Assembly: GCF_014207705.1 (NCBI RefSeq)
Contig: NZ_JACHIU010000001.1
Span: forward strand, 310,001 to 374,000
Source: Sphaerisporangium rubeum
GTDB lineage: Bacteria > Actinomycetota > Actinomycetes > Streptosporangiales > Streptosporangiaceae
Direction: 5' to 3'
DNA: 64,000 nucleotides
Position 1 is the first letter of the stretch. Each line of letters starts with the position of its first letter. This document shows positions 37,001 through 48,051 of the stretch, piece by piece. The position numbers were made by a program, and so were the translations under genes. The notes under the pieces were generated by a model. The model was not told where the DNA came from. It made no database searches and worked only from the letters and a program-made list of their open reading frames with translations.

Positions 37001-39376
37001 GCGATCCGTCTGCGTGCGGCGTCCGGCGGCAGCGGCGGCACCGTGCAGATCCGGTCCGGCAACCCCGAGACCGGCACCCTGCTCGGTTCCGTCGACATCG
37101 CGGCCACCGGTGGCTGGCAGACCTTCAGTGACTTCAACGTCAACCTGACGGCTCCGCCGACCACGACCGCTCCGCTGTACTTCGTCGTGCGCAAGCCGGC
37201 GAGTGCGGCGAACGACGCCTACCTGCTGAACGTCAACTGGATGGACTTCATCGGCAAGGGTGTCACCGAGAACCAGCGTCCGACGGTGACCGCGACGGCC
37301 ACCCCGGTGGCCGGTGTCTCGCCGCTGAAGGTCGACTTCAAGTCCACGGCGACCGACCCCGAGGGTGACACGCCGCTGACCTACAAGTGGAACTTCGGCG
37401 TGAACGGCGCGCCGCAGCCCACGACCGCCGACGCCAGCTACACCTACGAGGCGCCGGGTACCTACACCGCGACCGTCACGGTGACCGACTCCAAGGGTGC
37501 GGCCGGCACGGCGCAGGTCTCGGTCAAGGTCGACGCTCCGACCACGCAGTGCTTCAGCGGCCGTTCCGACGACTTCCTCGGGACGACCCTCGACCGGGAC
37601 CGCTGGTCGGTCGTCCGGGAGAACCAGGACCTGCGGGTCGTGGACGGCAAGCTGATCATCCCGACGTCGCAGAGTGACATCTACGGCACGGGTACCGGCA
37701 CGCTGACGCCGAACATCGTCCTCCAGCCGGCGCCTGCCGGTGCCTGGACGGCCACGACCAAGGTCACGCTGAACGCGCGCGACGCGTACCAGCAGGCCGG
37801 TCTGATCATCTACGGCGACGACAACAACTACGCCAAGATGGTGTTCGGGGCGCGTGGGACGAACAACCACGCCAACCGCGTCTTCCAGTTCATCCGTGAG
37901 GAGAACGGCGCCACCAACGAGGTGACGGCGAGCAACACCGCACAGCTCGGTGACGCCTACCCCGACACGGTGTACGTCCGCTTCATCACCGACGGCACCA
38001 ACATCACCGCGCACTACTCGTCCGACGGTGTCACCTTCACCGCCATGCCGCAGACCAAGGCCCTCGCCGGGATCACCAACCCGAGGATCGGCCTGCTCTC
38101 ACTGGCCAGCACCGGCAACACCCGTCCCGTCGTGGACGCGGCGTTCGACTGGTTCAGCATCACCCCCGACGACAAGGCGACGGGCCCCGCGCCTGACGAC
38201 GAGTTCAACGGCACGTCCCTGGACACCTGCCGCTGGACCGAGTCGGTGCGTCGCGACGCCACGACGTCACGGGTGACCGACGGTGCGCTGCAGATCGACA
38301 CCGAGAAGGGTGACGTCTACGGGACCGACAACACCGGAGCGAAGAACTTCATCCTGCAGAAGGCGCCTGCCGGCGACTGGACGCTGGAGACGAAGGTCGA
38401 CGGTTCGGCGCTGAACGAGCAGTACCAGCAGGCCGGCCTCATGGTCTACGGCGACGACGACAACTACGTGAAGCTCGACTACATCACCGACAACACCGCG
38501 GGCTCCACGGTGGCGCGGCGGATCGAGCTGCGCAGCGAGGTCGGCGGGACCGTTCAGGACCCGCAGCCTCAGGCCGGCAACCTCACCTCCGGTGTGTGGT
38601 TCCTGCGCCTGGTCAAGACCGGCAGCTCGTTCCGCGGCTACTACTCCGCGGACGGCACCGCCTGGACCGAGGTCGCCGCGAACACTCCGGTGACGAACGC
38701 AGCGGTCGCCAGTGGCGCCAAGATCGGGTTGTTCGCCTTCGGCGGCAACCAGACGGCGTCCAAGACCGCCAAGTTCGACTTCTTCCACCTCGTCAAGCCC
38801 GCGGCGGACAAGACGGCGCCGGTGACCACCGCGGTCACCGACCCGGCGACCGGTCCGTTCACCGGGCCGGTCAAGGTCACGCTGACCGCGGCCGACGAGG
38901 CGAACGGCAGTGGGGTGGACCGCACCGAGTACAAGCTGGACAGTGGGAACTGGACGGCCTACACGGCACCGGTCGACATCACCGGCGACGGTGACCACAC
39001 CTTCTCCTACCGCTCGGTCGACAAGGCGGGCAACGTCGAGGAGGCGAAGGTCCTCAACCTGACCATCACCACCCCGGCCACCCCGAAGGTCAACCTGACC
39101 GTCACCGCGTCGGCTCGCTGCGTGGGTACCACCGCGTACCTCGCCGTGACCGCCGTGAACGACGGTGCCGAGACCGCTTCGATCACGCTCACCACCCCGT
39201 ACGGGAACAAGACCGTGACCGACGTGACGACCGGCAAGCAGGCGTACCAGTCCTTCAACACGCGACTCGGACAGCTCGGCGCCGGCACGGTGACCGTGAC
39301 CGGTACCGCGACGATCGGTGGCAAGCAGGTCACCACGCCGTACGAAGTCGCCTACTCCGCGATCAGCTGCCGCTGA
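34076..39376 (+). CDS. Giant secreted ThuA/PQQ-type sugar dehydrogenase with PKD, CBM6 and lectin domains
   Basis: 1766 aa, ATG at 34076 with GAAAGAAGG upstream. Signal peptide to about residue 50 (PASAASA). Domains: ThuA-like at about 60-275 (LVFSKTTGFRHDSI, GGGYAGVHAASD); glucose/sorbosone dehydrogenase beta-propeller at about 289-715 (ESGLLGMALDKDF, MGMRNPFRMGLDP, NYGWPYC); PKD at about 722-808 (FAWDFDDNG); CBM6 at about 916-1056; second PKD at about 1067-1153; two related concanavalin-like domains at about 1160-1362 and 1372-1574 (YQQAGLIIYGDDNNY, YQQAGLMVYGDDDNY); an OmpL47/Ig-like module; and a C-terminal beta domain. ThuA-GSDH-PKD proteins are common in plant-degrading actinomycetes and are thought to oxidise sugars using PQQ. 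A terminator follows, then a WxL-type operon. Confidence 0.9.
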   Translation: MSPRSRTWARWRSASTMVRMHRSRRGTAATMALAIVLPFLAFAAIPASAASAAAAADPAFKVLVFSKTTGFRHDSIPEGIAAVQKLGQENNFAVDTTEDSAAFTDENLAQYQAVIFMSTTGDPVSTQAQKDAFQRYIRAGGGYAGVHAASDSGYDWAWYGQLVGAYFKSHPAIQQATIKVEDPAHPSTKGLPTSWVRTDEWYDYRSNPRGTVHVLASMDEKSYTGATMGIDHPTVWCQDFDGGRSWYTGLGHSKSSFAEPQFLSMLLGGIQTAAGAVKADCSASQSQSYEKVTLDDNTSNPMMLDIAKDGRVFYIDRLGDVKIVKTNGSTVTAGRLNVFTANESGLLGMALDKDFDTTKWIYLYYSPTGVNVDRLSRFTVNGDTLDLTSEKTILDVPVQRAECCHHGGGMAMDHKTGNLWLATGDNTNPFASNGYAPIDEQSGRSSWDAQRTAGNTNDLSGKVLRIHPEANGTYTVPAGNLFAPGTAKTKPEIYAMGMRNPFRMGLDPKTGYPLVADYGPDANSASATRGPENSVEWNLMDKPGNYGWPYCVANNRPYIDYNFATGTSGSAFNCAAPVNDSPNNTGLTNPPAMTPATVWYHYNTDTANFPELNGGAPMAGPVYRFDADNPSTTKWPAYWDGKAIFGEWNTNKMFSFQLNENVTSLVKINQVLKTMSFKRPMDLKFGPDGALYLIEWGSGFGGDNADSGIYRIDYVKGTRPPVARASADKTDGPVPLTVQFSSAGSVDPDGKPLTFAWDFDDNGTVDSTSPNPSYTYSTAGNYSAVLKITNPDGVSATASVPIVAGNTRPTVSLSPPPDGGFFQFGDQVKYKVAVTDPEDGTIDCANVKVQAFLGHDSHGHPLDEKQGCEGVFQTLTDSGHGTDDNLFYILEATYADKGAGAAKSLTGRGQVILQPKRKQAEHFTETGRVTGGVGTDTPGVAAEDTTDPQGGTKAVAFVQDGDWWGFTPANLTGITAIRLRAASGGSGGTVQIRSGNPETGTLLGSVDIAATGGWQTFSDFNVNLTAPPTTTAPLYFVVRKPASAANDAYLLNVNWMDFIGKGVTENQRPTVTATATPVAGVSPLKVDFKSTATDPEGDTPLTYKWNFGVNGAPQPTTADASYTYEAPGTYTATVTVTDSKGAAGTAQVSVKVDAPTTQCFSGRSDDFLGTTLDRDRWSVVRENQDLRVVDGKLIIPTSQSDIYGTGTGTLTPNIVLQPAPAGAWTATTKVTLNARDAYQQAGLIIYGDDNNYAKMVFGARGTNNHANRVFQFIREENGATNEVTASNTAQLGDAYPDTVYVRFITDGTNITAHYSSDGVTFTAMPQTKALAGITNPRIGLLSLASTGNTRPVVDAAFDWFSITPDDKATGPAPDDEFNGTSLDTCRWTESVRRDATTSRVTDGALQIDTEKGDVYGTDNTGAKNFILQKAPAGDWTLETKVDGSALNEQYQQAGLMVYGDDDNYVKLDYITDNTAGSTVARRIELRSEVGGTVQDPQPQAGNLTSGVWFLRLVKTGSSFRGYYSADGTAWTEVAANTPVTNAAVASGAKIGLFAFGGNQTASKTAKFDFFHLVKPAADKTAPVTTAVTDPATGPFTGPVKVTLTAADEANGSGVDRTEYKLDSGNWTAYTAPVDITGDGDHTFSYRSVDKAGNVEEAKVLNLTITTPATPKVNLTVTASARCVGTTAYLAVTAVNDGAETASITLTTPYGNKTVTDVTTGKQAYQSFNTRLGQLGAGTVTVTGTATIGGKQVTTPYEVAYSAISCR

Positions 39377-39426
39377 CCGCGACCCCCGTGATCCGGCGCA
39401 CGCCGGGCCACATCGACAGTTGAACC

Positions 39427-39458
39427 GGGGCCGGCCGGTCGCACGACCGGCCGGCCCC
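39427..39458 (+). terminator. Terminator after ThuA/PQQ gene
   Basis: Perfect 14-bp inverted repeat with GCAC loop, 50 bp after the stop codon and 32 bp before the next start. Confidence 0.75.
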
Positions 39459-39490
39459 GACCCCCATAAATGGCATATGGAGCCATCAAG

Positions 39491-40132
39491 ATGAGAACCA
39501 AGAGAAGAACCACTCAGTTGCTTGCCGCGTCGGTGCTCGGCTTCACGCTGCTCGGCCTGTCCGGTCTGTCCGGCACCGCGGCCGCGGCCGACGGGCCCGA
39601 CGACGGCGTCGACGTGTCGGTGAACATCGCGCCGATCGTCCAGCCAGGCGAGCTGACCATGACCGTGGCGGACAACACCGGCGTCACCCTGTCGGAGAAC
39701 GGGTCCACCGCCACCGCGCGTCAGTTCACCGGCGCGCTGCCGACGGTCACGGTGAGCGACACCCGCAGCCCCGACCAGATCCCCGCCGGCGAGTACTGGG
39801 CCGTCGTCGGTCAGGCCAGCCAGTTCGTCGCGACCGGCGACGCGTCCAAGACCATCGGCCCGGAGTACCTCGGCTGGAAGCCGCAGCTGCTGACCGGTTC
39901 GCAGACCGGCGCGGTGGCGGCCGGTGAGCCGGTGTCCAGCGTCATCTCCGACGGCACCGGTGCGCCGAACGTGGGTCTGCAGGGGCAGGAACTGCTCGTG
40001 TCGGCCGCGAACTCCGCGGACGAGATCGGCACCTGGCAGGTGAAGGCCGACCTCGCGCTGCGCACCCAGGCCGACGTCGCCGCCGGCGAGTACCACTCGA
40101 CCCTGACGCTTTCCCTCTTCAACCAGAACTGA
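39491..40132 (+). CDS. WxL-like secreted surface protein
   Basis: 213 aa from ATG at 39491 (an in-frame ATG seven codons earlier is possible). Signal peptide ends TAAAA. The mature chain follows the pattern of WxL-domain proteins: LPTVTVSDTR, a Trp-containing strand (EYWAVVGQASQF), GPEYLGWKPQL and a C-terminal strand GEYHSTLTLSLFN. The canonical first Trp-x-Leu is replaced by YWAVV, so it is a divergent member. WxL proteins bind peptidoglycan or polysaccharide on Gram-positive surfaces with a DUF916/WxLIP partner, and exactly such a partner is the next gene. It lies after the ThuA/PQQ giant protein, so it may anchor or complement it. Confidence 0.78.
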   Translation: MRTKRRTTQLLAASVLGFTLLGLSGLSGTAAAADGPDDGVDVSVNIAPIVQPGELTMTVADNTGVTLSENGSTATARQFTGALPTVTVSDTRSPDQIPAGEYWAVVGQASQFVATGDASKTIGPEYLGWKPQLLTGSQTGAVAAGEPVSSVISDGTGAPNVGLQGQELLVSAANSADEIGTWQVKADLALRTQADVAAGEYHSTLTLSLFNQN

Positions 40133-40163
40133 GCCGCAGGTAAAACGCCACCTCGGCACTCTG

Positions 40164-40212
40164 GTGGACATCCGGGACGTATGCCACCCTGACCCTCGTC
40201 CCGGATGTCCAC
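40164..40212 (+). terminator. 16-bp perfect inverted repeat between WxL-like and DUF916-like genes
   Basis: Arms 40164-40179 and 40197-40212 are exact reverse complements with a 17-base loop. It would act as an attenuator giving more WxL-like product than its downstream partners. Confidence 0.6.
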
Positions 40213-40233
40213 AATGAGACAGGAGACACCTCT

Positions 40234-41274
40234 GTGGCCAAGAGCAGTTCGCGGTACGCCGTGGCCGTGCTTCACGCCGCCGGCGCCATCGCCTTGGTCG
40301 CCGTGGTGGCAATCGCCGGCCCGGCACAGGCCACCGCCAGAATCGACACCACCTGGTCGGTCGTACCGGCCAACGCCAACGGCCCCGACGGTCGCGGCGA
40401 CATCGACATCGAACTCGCGCCGGGGCAGGCGGTGACCGAGCACGTCGCGGTCACCAACCGTTCCGTCAAACCGGTCGCCTTCGCGATCGACGCCAACGAC
40501 GGCTACCTGACGGCCAAGGGCTACTTCGACATGCGGCCCGCCGAGGCCACCCCCGTCGACGGCGGCGCGTGGGTCGCGGTCCCGGAGACGGTGACCGTCG
40601 CCGCGGGGGCCACGACCGTCGTGCCGGTCAAGGTCACGATCCCGCAGAACGCCACGCCGGGGGACCACCCCGCCGGGGTCACCGCTTCGGTCGACACGAT
40701 CTCCGGCCAGGTACGGGTGCACAACCGGGTCGGTGTCCGGCTGAACATCCGCGTGTCCGGCGACTACGTGGCCAAGCTCGACGTGACCGGCATCAGCGCC
40801 GCGTACACCTGGTCGTGGAACCCCTTCGCCGCCGGGTCGGTGGACGTGACCTACACCGTCGCCAACCTCGGCAATCTCCGGCTCGCCCCCGACGCCAGGG
40901 TCCGGACGTCGGCGCTCGGCGGGGACGGCGACTGGACGGACACCTCGGAGGCCAAGGCCCGGGAGATCATGCCGGGTGCGAGCCGTGAGTTCACCGCGCG
41001 GGTCAACGGTGTCTGGCCGCTCGGGCCGGTCTCCGCGAAGCTCATGACCATCCCCTCACCCGCCGGCCGGCCGCTCCCCGGCATCACCGCCGACCGGGTG
41101 TCGTCCGGCGTCACGGTCTGGGCCATCCCGTTGCCGCAATTGCTGTTCGTCGTCCTGCTCGTCCTCGCCTTCCTCGTCCTGCGGTGGAACCGTGCGCGGC
41201 GCCGCAGGCACCTGGAGAAGCTGATCGCCCTGCACAGCAGAGGCGGCGGAGCTCTAGGACGTCAGCGGGTGTGA
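40234..41274 (+). CDS. DUF916-like (WxL-interacting) membrane-anchored protein
   Basis: 346 aa, GTG with ACAGGAGA upstream. Signal peptide to about residue 33. Residues about 35-155 are an Ig-like domain of the DUF916 type (IDIELAPGQAVTEHVAVTN, VPVKVTIPQNATPGDHPAGV, RVHNRVGVRLNIRV). About 160-290 form a second beta domain of DUF3324 character. A transmembrane helix at about 298-318 and a basic cytoplasmic tail end the protein. WxLIP proteins partner WxL proteins on Firmicute cell walls; here the pair occurs in an actinomycete. The downstream two membrane/secreted genes are closely spaced (41354, 42028) and complete a four-gene surface operon. Confidence 0.82.
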   Translation: MAKSSSRYAVAVLHAAGAIALVAVVAIAGPAQATARIDTTWSVVPANANGPDGRGDIDIELAPGQAVTEHVAVTNRSVKPVAFAIDANDGYLTAKGYFDMRPAEATPVDGGAWVAVPETVTVAAGATTVVPVKVTIPQNATPGDHPAGVTASVDTISGQVRVHNRVGVRLNIRVSGDYVAKLDVTGISAAYTWSWNPFAAGSVDVTYTVANLGNLRLAPDARVRTSALGGDGDWTDTSEAKAREIMPGASREFTARVNGVWPLGPVSAKLMTIPSPAGRPLPGITADRVSSGVTVWAIPLPQLLFVVLLVLAFLVLRWNRARRRRHLEKLIALHSRGGGALGRQRV

Positions 41275-41353
41275 GGGAGGCACGCGTGCGGTGCGACATC
41301 CGTTCCCCGATCGGCACATCCCGTCAAGCATCCCGAGGAGGTGGCACGCCGGC

Positions 41354-42031
41354 ATGACCAAGAAGGCGACACTTGCCAGGAACCCCCGGCAGGTCCGGTA
41401 CTCGCCGGCGAAAGGCCCGTCCGTGGTCTGGAAGCTCCTCGCCGCGTTCGCGGTCGGCGCGATCCTCGCGGGTGGAGTGGTCCTCGCCGCGACCAGGCCG
41501 AGCCCGGTGGACCAGATCAGGGCCGAGGACGCGGCTCGCGACAAGACGCAGATCAAGGAGCTCACCGAACTGGCCAGGGCCACGCGGGACCGGCTGGCCC
41601 CTGTGCTGGAGGGACTGGCCAAGGCCATGCCGGCCGAGGCGACCGCGGGTCCCGCCGCGGTGACCGCGGCCGATGTCGAGAACTGGCGGAAGGCGGCCAC
41701 CGCGGCCGTCGACGGCTTCGCCGACCCGCCGTCCGGCATGACCGCGACCAATGTGGCGCGGGCCAGTCTCACCTCGGCGGTACGGCAGCTCGCCACCACC
41801 GTCGACACGTACGCCGAGTTCCAGAAGCTCAGCGGGGACGACGCGGCACGCACGCTGGAACTGGCCGTACGCCAGCGCACCGACGCCGTCTTCACCTGGT
41901 CGGTCGGCGCCACGGCGCTCGACGCGCTCAACGTCGACGCCGGGTACGGCCACCAGCACATATTCCTGCAGTCAGACGGTGACGGGGCGCTCACCCCGGA
42001 CGCCGAACCCGAGGGGGTCCACCACTCGTGA
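41354..42031 (+). CDS. Single-pass membrane protein of unknown function (WxL operon)
   Basis: 225 aa from ATG at 41354 (GAGGAGGTGG upstream). One N-terminal membrane helix at about 27-46 (LLAAFAVGAILAGGVVLAAT) after a basic segment; the remainder is an extracellular helical domain rich in Ala, Thr and Asp with a possible coiled coil at 50-80. I do not recognise a family. The stop codon overlaps the next start (GTGA at 42028-42031). Its conservation in position after a DUF916-like gene suggests a scaffold or anchoring role in the same complex. Confidence 0.8.
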   Translation: MTKKATLARNPRQVRYSPAKGPSVVWKLLAAFAVGAILAGGVVLAATRPSPVDQIRAEDAARDKTQIKELTELARATRDRLAPVLEGLAKAMPAEATAGPAAVTAADVENWRKAATAAVDGFADPPSGMTATNVARASLTSAVRQLATTVDTYAEFQKLSGDDAARTLELAVRQRTDAVFTWSVGATALDALNVDAGYGHQHIFLQSDGDGALTPDAEPEGVHHS

Positions 42032-42642
42032 GCAAGACACTCAGATACGCCGTGACCGCGCTGCTCGCCGGGCTCACGCTTCTCCTCGGCGCACCCGCGG
42101 CCTCCGCGTCCGGTGGAGCGATCGAGCTGGAGGTGACGGGGGACGGCGCCGACAACGTCAACGTGCTGGTGACCTGGAAGAAGGACGACCGTCCCGTCAC
42201 CGAGATCGTCGCCGGCACGCTGACCGCGAAGTCCAAGGACGGCCGGTCCTACGGTCCGGTCGAACTGCGCTCGTCCCCTGAGGGCCAGAACCTCTACCAC
42301 GCCGCCGAGGCCCTGCCGACCGGTGAGTGGAAGGTCACGGTGAAGGTGAGCAAGCCGGCCAAGGCCCGCAAGACGTTCACCGCGATCGCGAAGGACCCCG
42401 CCGTGGTCGCGGCGGCGGCCACCTCCCCGCAGGACGGCTCGGCGGGCCCCGCGCAGGGTGACGCCGCGACCCCCGGCAAGGACGGCGCGAACGCCTCCGG
42501 CCAGAAGGACGCGGCCGCGTCCGGCGCGGCGGAGGACGGTGGCCCGCTCGGCACGTTGCTGATCATCGGTGTCGCCACCCTCGCGCTCGCCGTCGGCGTC
42601 GTCACCTGGATGCGCCTCGGCCGCAGGGACGGCCCGGCCTAG
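42028..42642 (+). CDS. Secreted protein with C-terminal membrane anchor (WxL operon)
   Basis: 204 aa, GTG overlapping the previous stop. Signal peptide ends ASAS. Residues about 30-125 form a CopC/YtkA-like beta-sandwich (GAIELEVTGDGADNVNVLVTW cut at 20 is GAIELEVTGDGADNVNVLVT; LPTGEWKVTVKVSKPAKA). A flexible Ala/Gly/Asp-rich stretch at 130-175 precedes a transmembrane helix at about 178-198 and an Arg-rich end. The topology (outside domain, stalk, anchor) matches surface complexes. Function unknown; it is the last gene of the operon and is followed by a terminator. Confidence 0.8.
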   Translation: MSKTLRYAVTALLAGLTLLLGAPAASASGGAIELEVTGDGADNVNVLVTWKKDDRPVTEIVAGTLTAKSKDGRSYGPVELRSSPEGQNLYHAAEALPTGEWKVTVKVSKPAKARKTFTAIAKDPAVVAAAATSPQDGSAGPAQGDAATPGKDGANASGQKDAAASGAAEDGGPLGTLLIIGVATLALAVGVVTWMRLGRRDGPA

Positions 42643-42672
42643 AGGTCCGGGTCGCCGCCTGCGGCCGCTCGG

Positions 42673-42699
42673 CCGGTGGGACGTGTGGCGTCCCGCCGG
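42673..42699. terminator. Bidirectional terminator between WxL operon and membrane protein
   Basis: 11-bp inverted repeat with one G-T wobble and a TGTGG loop in a 62-bp convergent gap. Confidence 0.65.
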
Positions 42700-42704
42700 G
42701 GAGC

Positions 42705-43364
42705 TCAGGAGTTGTCCTGCTGGAGCACCAGGTGCGGACGCAGCGCCAGCAGGACGCCGAGGGTGGCGTAGCCGATGACGAGGTGGCCGCCGCCGACCCA
42801 GGTGGCGCCGTCCTCACCGAGGACGATGGACGCCGGGATCGTGACCAAGGCCCAGGTCTCGGCGATCAGCGGCCACCAGCGCAGCAGGCCGCGCCAGCGG
42901 CCGGCGAACGCCAGCTTGATGCCGATGACCATCATGCCGAGCATGGACAGCGGCCAGAAGACGTCCAGGATCATGATCGGCAGGCTGTTCTGCGCCGGCT
43001 CGGGAAGCACGCCGTGCAGGAACGACCAGATGCTCGCGAGGACGAGGAGCACCAGCTCGACCTTGAGCATGACCCGCGCGGCCCGTGACGTGCCGGTCGC
43101 CTGGGTGCGGATCTGCACGGTGAGCAGGGACAGCACGCCGATCTGGAACGCGAGCCCGGTCAGGTCGCCGATCCGTCCCTCGATCCCGCCGCTGAGGGTG
43201 CCGAACGCGAAGATGGACGCGGCCCACAGGAGCGTGCCGGCCGTGAGGGTGAGGCCGAGCCGGCGTACCCGCCGAGGCGTGAGCGACCGCGAGCCGTGCG
43301 CGGGCTCCTGCCTCGGAAGGTCGGTCCTGGCCGTGGCCGGGGTGGTGGTGACGTGCGCGTCCAT
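42705..43364 (-). CDS. Polytopic membrane protein of unknown function
   Basis: 219 aa from ATG at 43364 with CAGGAGAG upstream. After a 50-residue Arg-rich cytoplasmic N-terminus there are about six hydrophobic segments (LTAGTLLWAASIFAFGTL, AFQIGVLSLLTVQ, VELVLLVLASIWSFLHG, VFWPLSMLGMMVIGIKLAF, ALVTIPASIVLG, HLVIGYATLGVLLAL). No enzyme motif. It is transcribed divergently from a NarL-type sensor kinase gene, so it is a likely regulatory target of that system, as is common for actinobacterial kinase neighbours. Confidence 0.85.
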   Translation of the reverse strand: MDAHVTTTPATARTDLPRQEPAHGSRSLTPRRVRRLGLTLTAGTLLWAASIFAFGTLSGGIEGRIGDLTGLAFQIGVLSLLTVQIRTQATGTSRAARVMLKVELVLLVLASIWSFLHGVLPEPAQNSLPIMILDVFWPLSMLGMMVIGIKLAFAGRWRGLLRWWPLIAETWALVTIPASIVLGEDGATWVGGGHLVIGYATLGVLLALRPHLVLQQDNS

Positions 43365-43520
43365 GATCTCTCCTGTCCGTTCCGGCGCCGTCCGTGGCGC
43401 CGTTCTCGTGATGCCGATGCTGGTGCCGGAAGATCCCAGGCAGGCAGAGGCCGGCGTCCCTGGAATCGCCGGGACACCGGTCCCGGGACATCGGGACATG
43501 AATCGGATGTAATACGTGAC

Positions 43521-45537
43521 GTGCGGAAAAACGGCCTGACGTGGTGGCTCGCGACCGCGGGTGCGGCGATCACGGTCGCGACCGTGGCGCTCGACCTGCG
43601 TGCGGCCGGCGTGCCGATCCCCGTCGCCGCGGGCCTCGAGGCCGGATGGCCGTCGGCGGTGTACGGGCTGGCGCAGTTCGTGCCAGGCGTCCTGCTGCTG
43701 CGCGCGCTGCCGCGTCACCCCGTGGCGTGGGTGCTGACCGTCTTCGGGCTGCTGTGGTTGCTGGACGGGCTCGCGGTGAGCTGGGCCACGTACGGGGTGT
43801 ACGTGTCACCCGGCCTGCCGGGGACGTCGGCCGGCTACTGGTTCTACTCGCGGTTCGGCGCGTCGCTGATGCTCGGCCTGCCGCTGCTCATCCTGCTCTT
43901 CCCCGACGGCAGGCTCCCCGCGCGGCCGTTCTGGCGCCGGTTGTCGGTGGTCAGCCTGGCGCTCACCGGCCTGATGTGGATGCTGCTGATCGTGGCGCCG
44001 GTCGCGGTGATGGAGCGTTTCCACGCGCAGCCGCTGCCGCCGGAGATCGCGCGCCTGAGCCTCGACCCGTTCTCCGTCCCGCTGCCGTACGCGGTGTGGG
44101 AACCCGCGTTGCGTGTGGCGTACGGAGCCGTGGTGGTGAGCCTGGTGGTGCCGTTCGCCGTGGCGGTGCACCGCTACCGCGCGGCGGACACCGAACGGCG
44201 CGCGCAGATCAAGTGGCTGATGTGGGCCGCGTTCGTCGATCTGCTGATCCTGCTGCCGTTCCGGGTGGCGCCGCAGGTGACCTTCGTCCTCCTCGGGGTG
44301 GCCGTCGCGCTCACCTCGGCCGCCGTGGTGGTCGCCGTCACCAAGTACCGGCTGTACGACATCGACCGCCTGTTGTCGGCGACCGTCGCCTACGGCGTGC
44401 TCGCGGCCATGGTGGTGCTGGTGGACGTCGCGGTGTTCGCGCTCGCCGGCAGCGTTCTCGGGGAACGCGACTCCGCGCTCGCCGCGCTCGCGCTCGTCGC
44501 GGTGGTGTACGCGCCGCTGCGCACGTGGCTCAGCCGCACCGTGTGGCGGCTGGTGCGCGGCTCACGCGACGACCCGTACGCCGCCGTCTCCACGCTGGCG
44601 GCGCGGCTGGAACTCGCCACCGACCCCGACGAGCAGCTCGTCGCGGTCGCCACGACGCTCGCCGAGGCGTTCAAGCTGTCGTACGTCCGCGTGGAGATCG
44701 AACGGCCGGAAGGCGCGCGTTCTGTGGTGGAGCACGGCACGCCGCGGGGGCCGGTGGTGACGCTGCCGGTCGCCTACCGGGGTGAGGCCGTCGGCCGGCT
44801 GACCCTCTACGGAGCCGACCTGACCGAACGCGACCAGCGGCTGCTCGGCGATCTCGTGCGGCAGGCCGCCGCGGCGGCCAGGGCCGTCGAGCTGAGCACG
44901 AGCCTCGCACGCATCCGCGCCGAGCTGGTGCGCGCACGCGAGGAGGAACGCCGCAGGATCCGGCGTGACCTGCACGACGGGCTCGGCCCGAGCCTCGGCG
45001 CGGTGGCGCTGCGCATCGAGGCGGCGCGCAACATCTCAGGCGGCGCACCCGAGCAGGCGGGCCGCATCCTCGACCAGGCGGTGTCGGAGATCGGCGGTGT
45101 GCTGTCCGACGTGCGCAGGCTCGTGCACGACCTGCGTCCGCCGGCGCTCGACGAGCTCGGCGTGCGGCGCGCCATCGAGCAGCAGGCGGACCGCTTCCGC
45201 GCGGCCGGCCTCGACGTGCGCGTCGGCGGTGACGATACCCTTGACGCGCTGCCCGCGGCGGTCGAGGTGGCGGCGTACCGCATCGTGTCGGAGGCGCTCG
45301 CCAACGTCGTCAAGCACGCAGGCGCGGCCCGGTGCGACATCGCGCTCGGCGTGCGGGACGGAAGACTGGAGGTGACGGTGCGCGACGACGGCGCCGGCAT
45401 CGGTCCCGACGTGGCCGCGGGGGTCGGCATGCTGTCCATACGCGAACGCGCCGCCGAGCTCGGCGGCGACTGCCAGGTGAGCTGTCCGCCAGGCGGCGGC
45501 ACCCTCGTCTCGGCGCGGCTGCCGCTGGAGGCGGCCG

Positions 45538-45545
<8 letters not shown>
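43521..45545 (+). CDS. NarL-type sensor histidine kinase
   Basis: 674 aa from GTG at 43521; the upstream region has no clear RBS, so the start is uncertain. About eight membrane segments in residues 10-310, a GAF-like region at about 350-455, then HisKA_3 with EEERRRIRRDLHDGLGPSLG (phosphoacceptor His near 485) and an HATPase_c domain with EALANVVKHAGA and VRDDGAGIGPDVAAGVGM. This is the usual arrangement of actinobacterial membrane sensors paired with LuxR-type regulators. The last codons overlap the regulator gene (start 45538), so they are translationally coupled. Signal unknown. Confidence 0.9.
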
Positions 45546-47912
<2,367 letters not shown>

Positions 47913-47999
47913 TCAGGTGTGCTCCGGGACGGCGCCCGCGACGGACGGCACGCCGGCGGCACCGCCGGCGACCTCGCCGTCCCGGCCACACCATGTGGT

Positions 48000-48024
48000 T
48001 GGCACTCTCCGGGGGCGAGTGCCA
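48000..48024 (-). promoter_or_regulatory. CIRCE element (HrcA operator) of groEL
   Basis: TGGCACTC-N9-GAGTGCCA, 9-bp spacer, a close match to the CIRCE consensus TTAGCACTC-N9-GAGTGCTAA. It lies about 110 bp upstream of the groEL start. Confidence 0.88.
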
Positions 48025-48051
48025 GGCGTCGTCACGACTGTACCCCTAAGT

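Noticed and set aside
34058..38014. Minus-strand frame of about 1,300 codons opposite the ThuA/PQQ gene
   Set aside because: Shadow frame: Arg/Val/Gly-rich without domains, while the plus strand encodes clear domains throughout.
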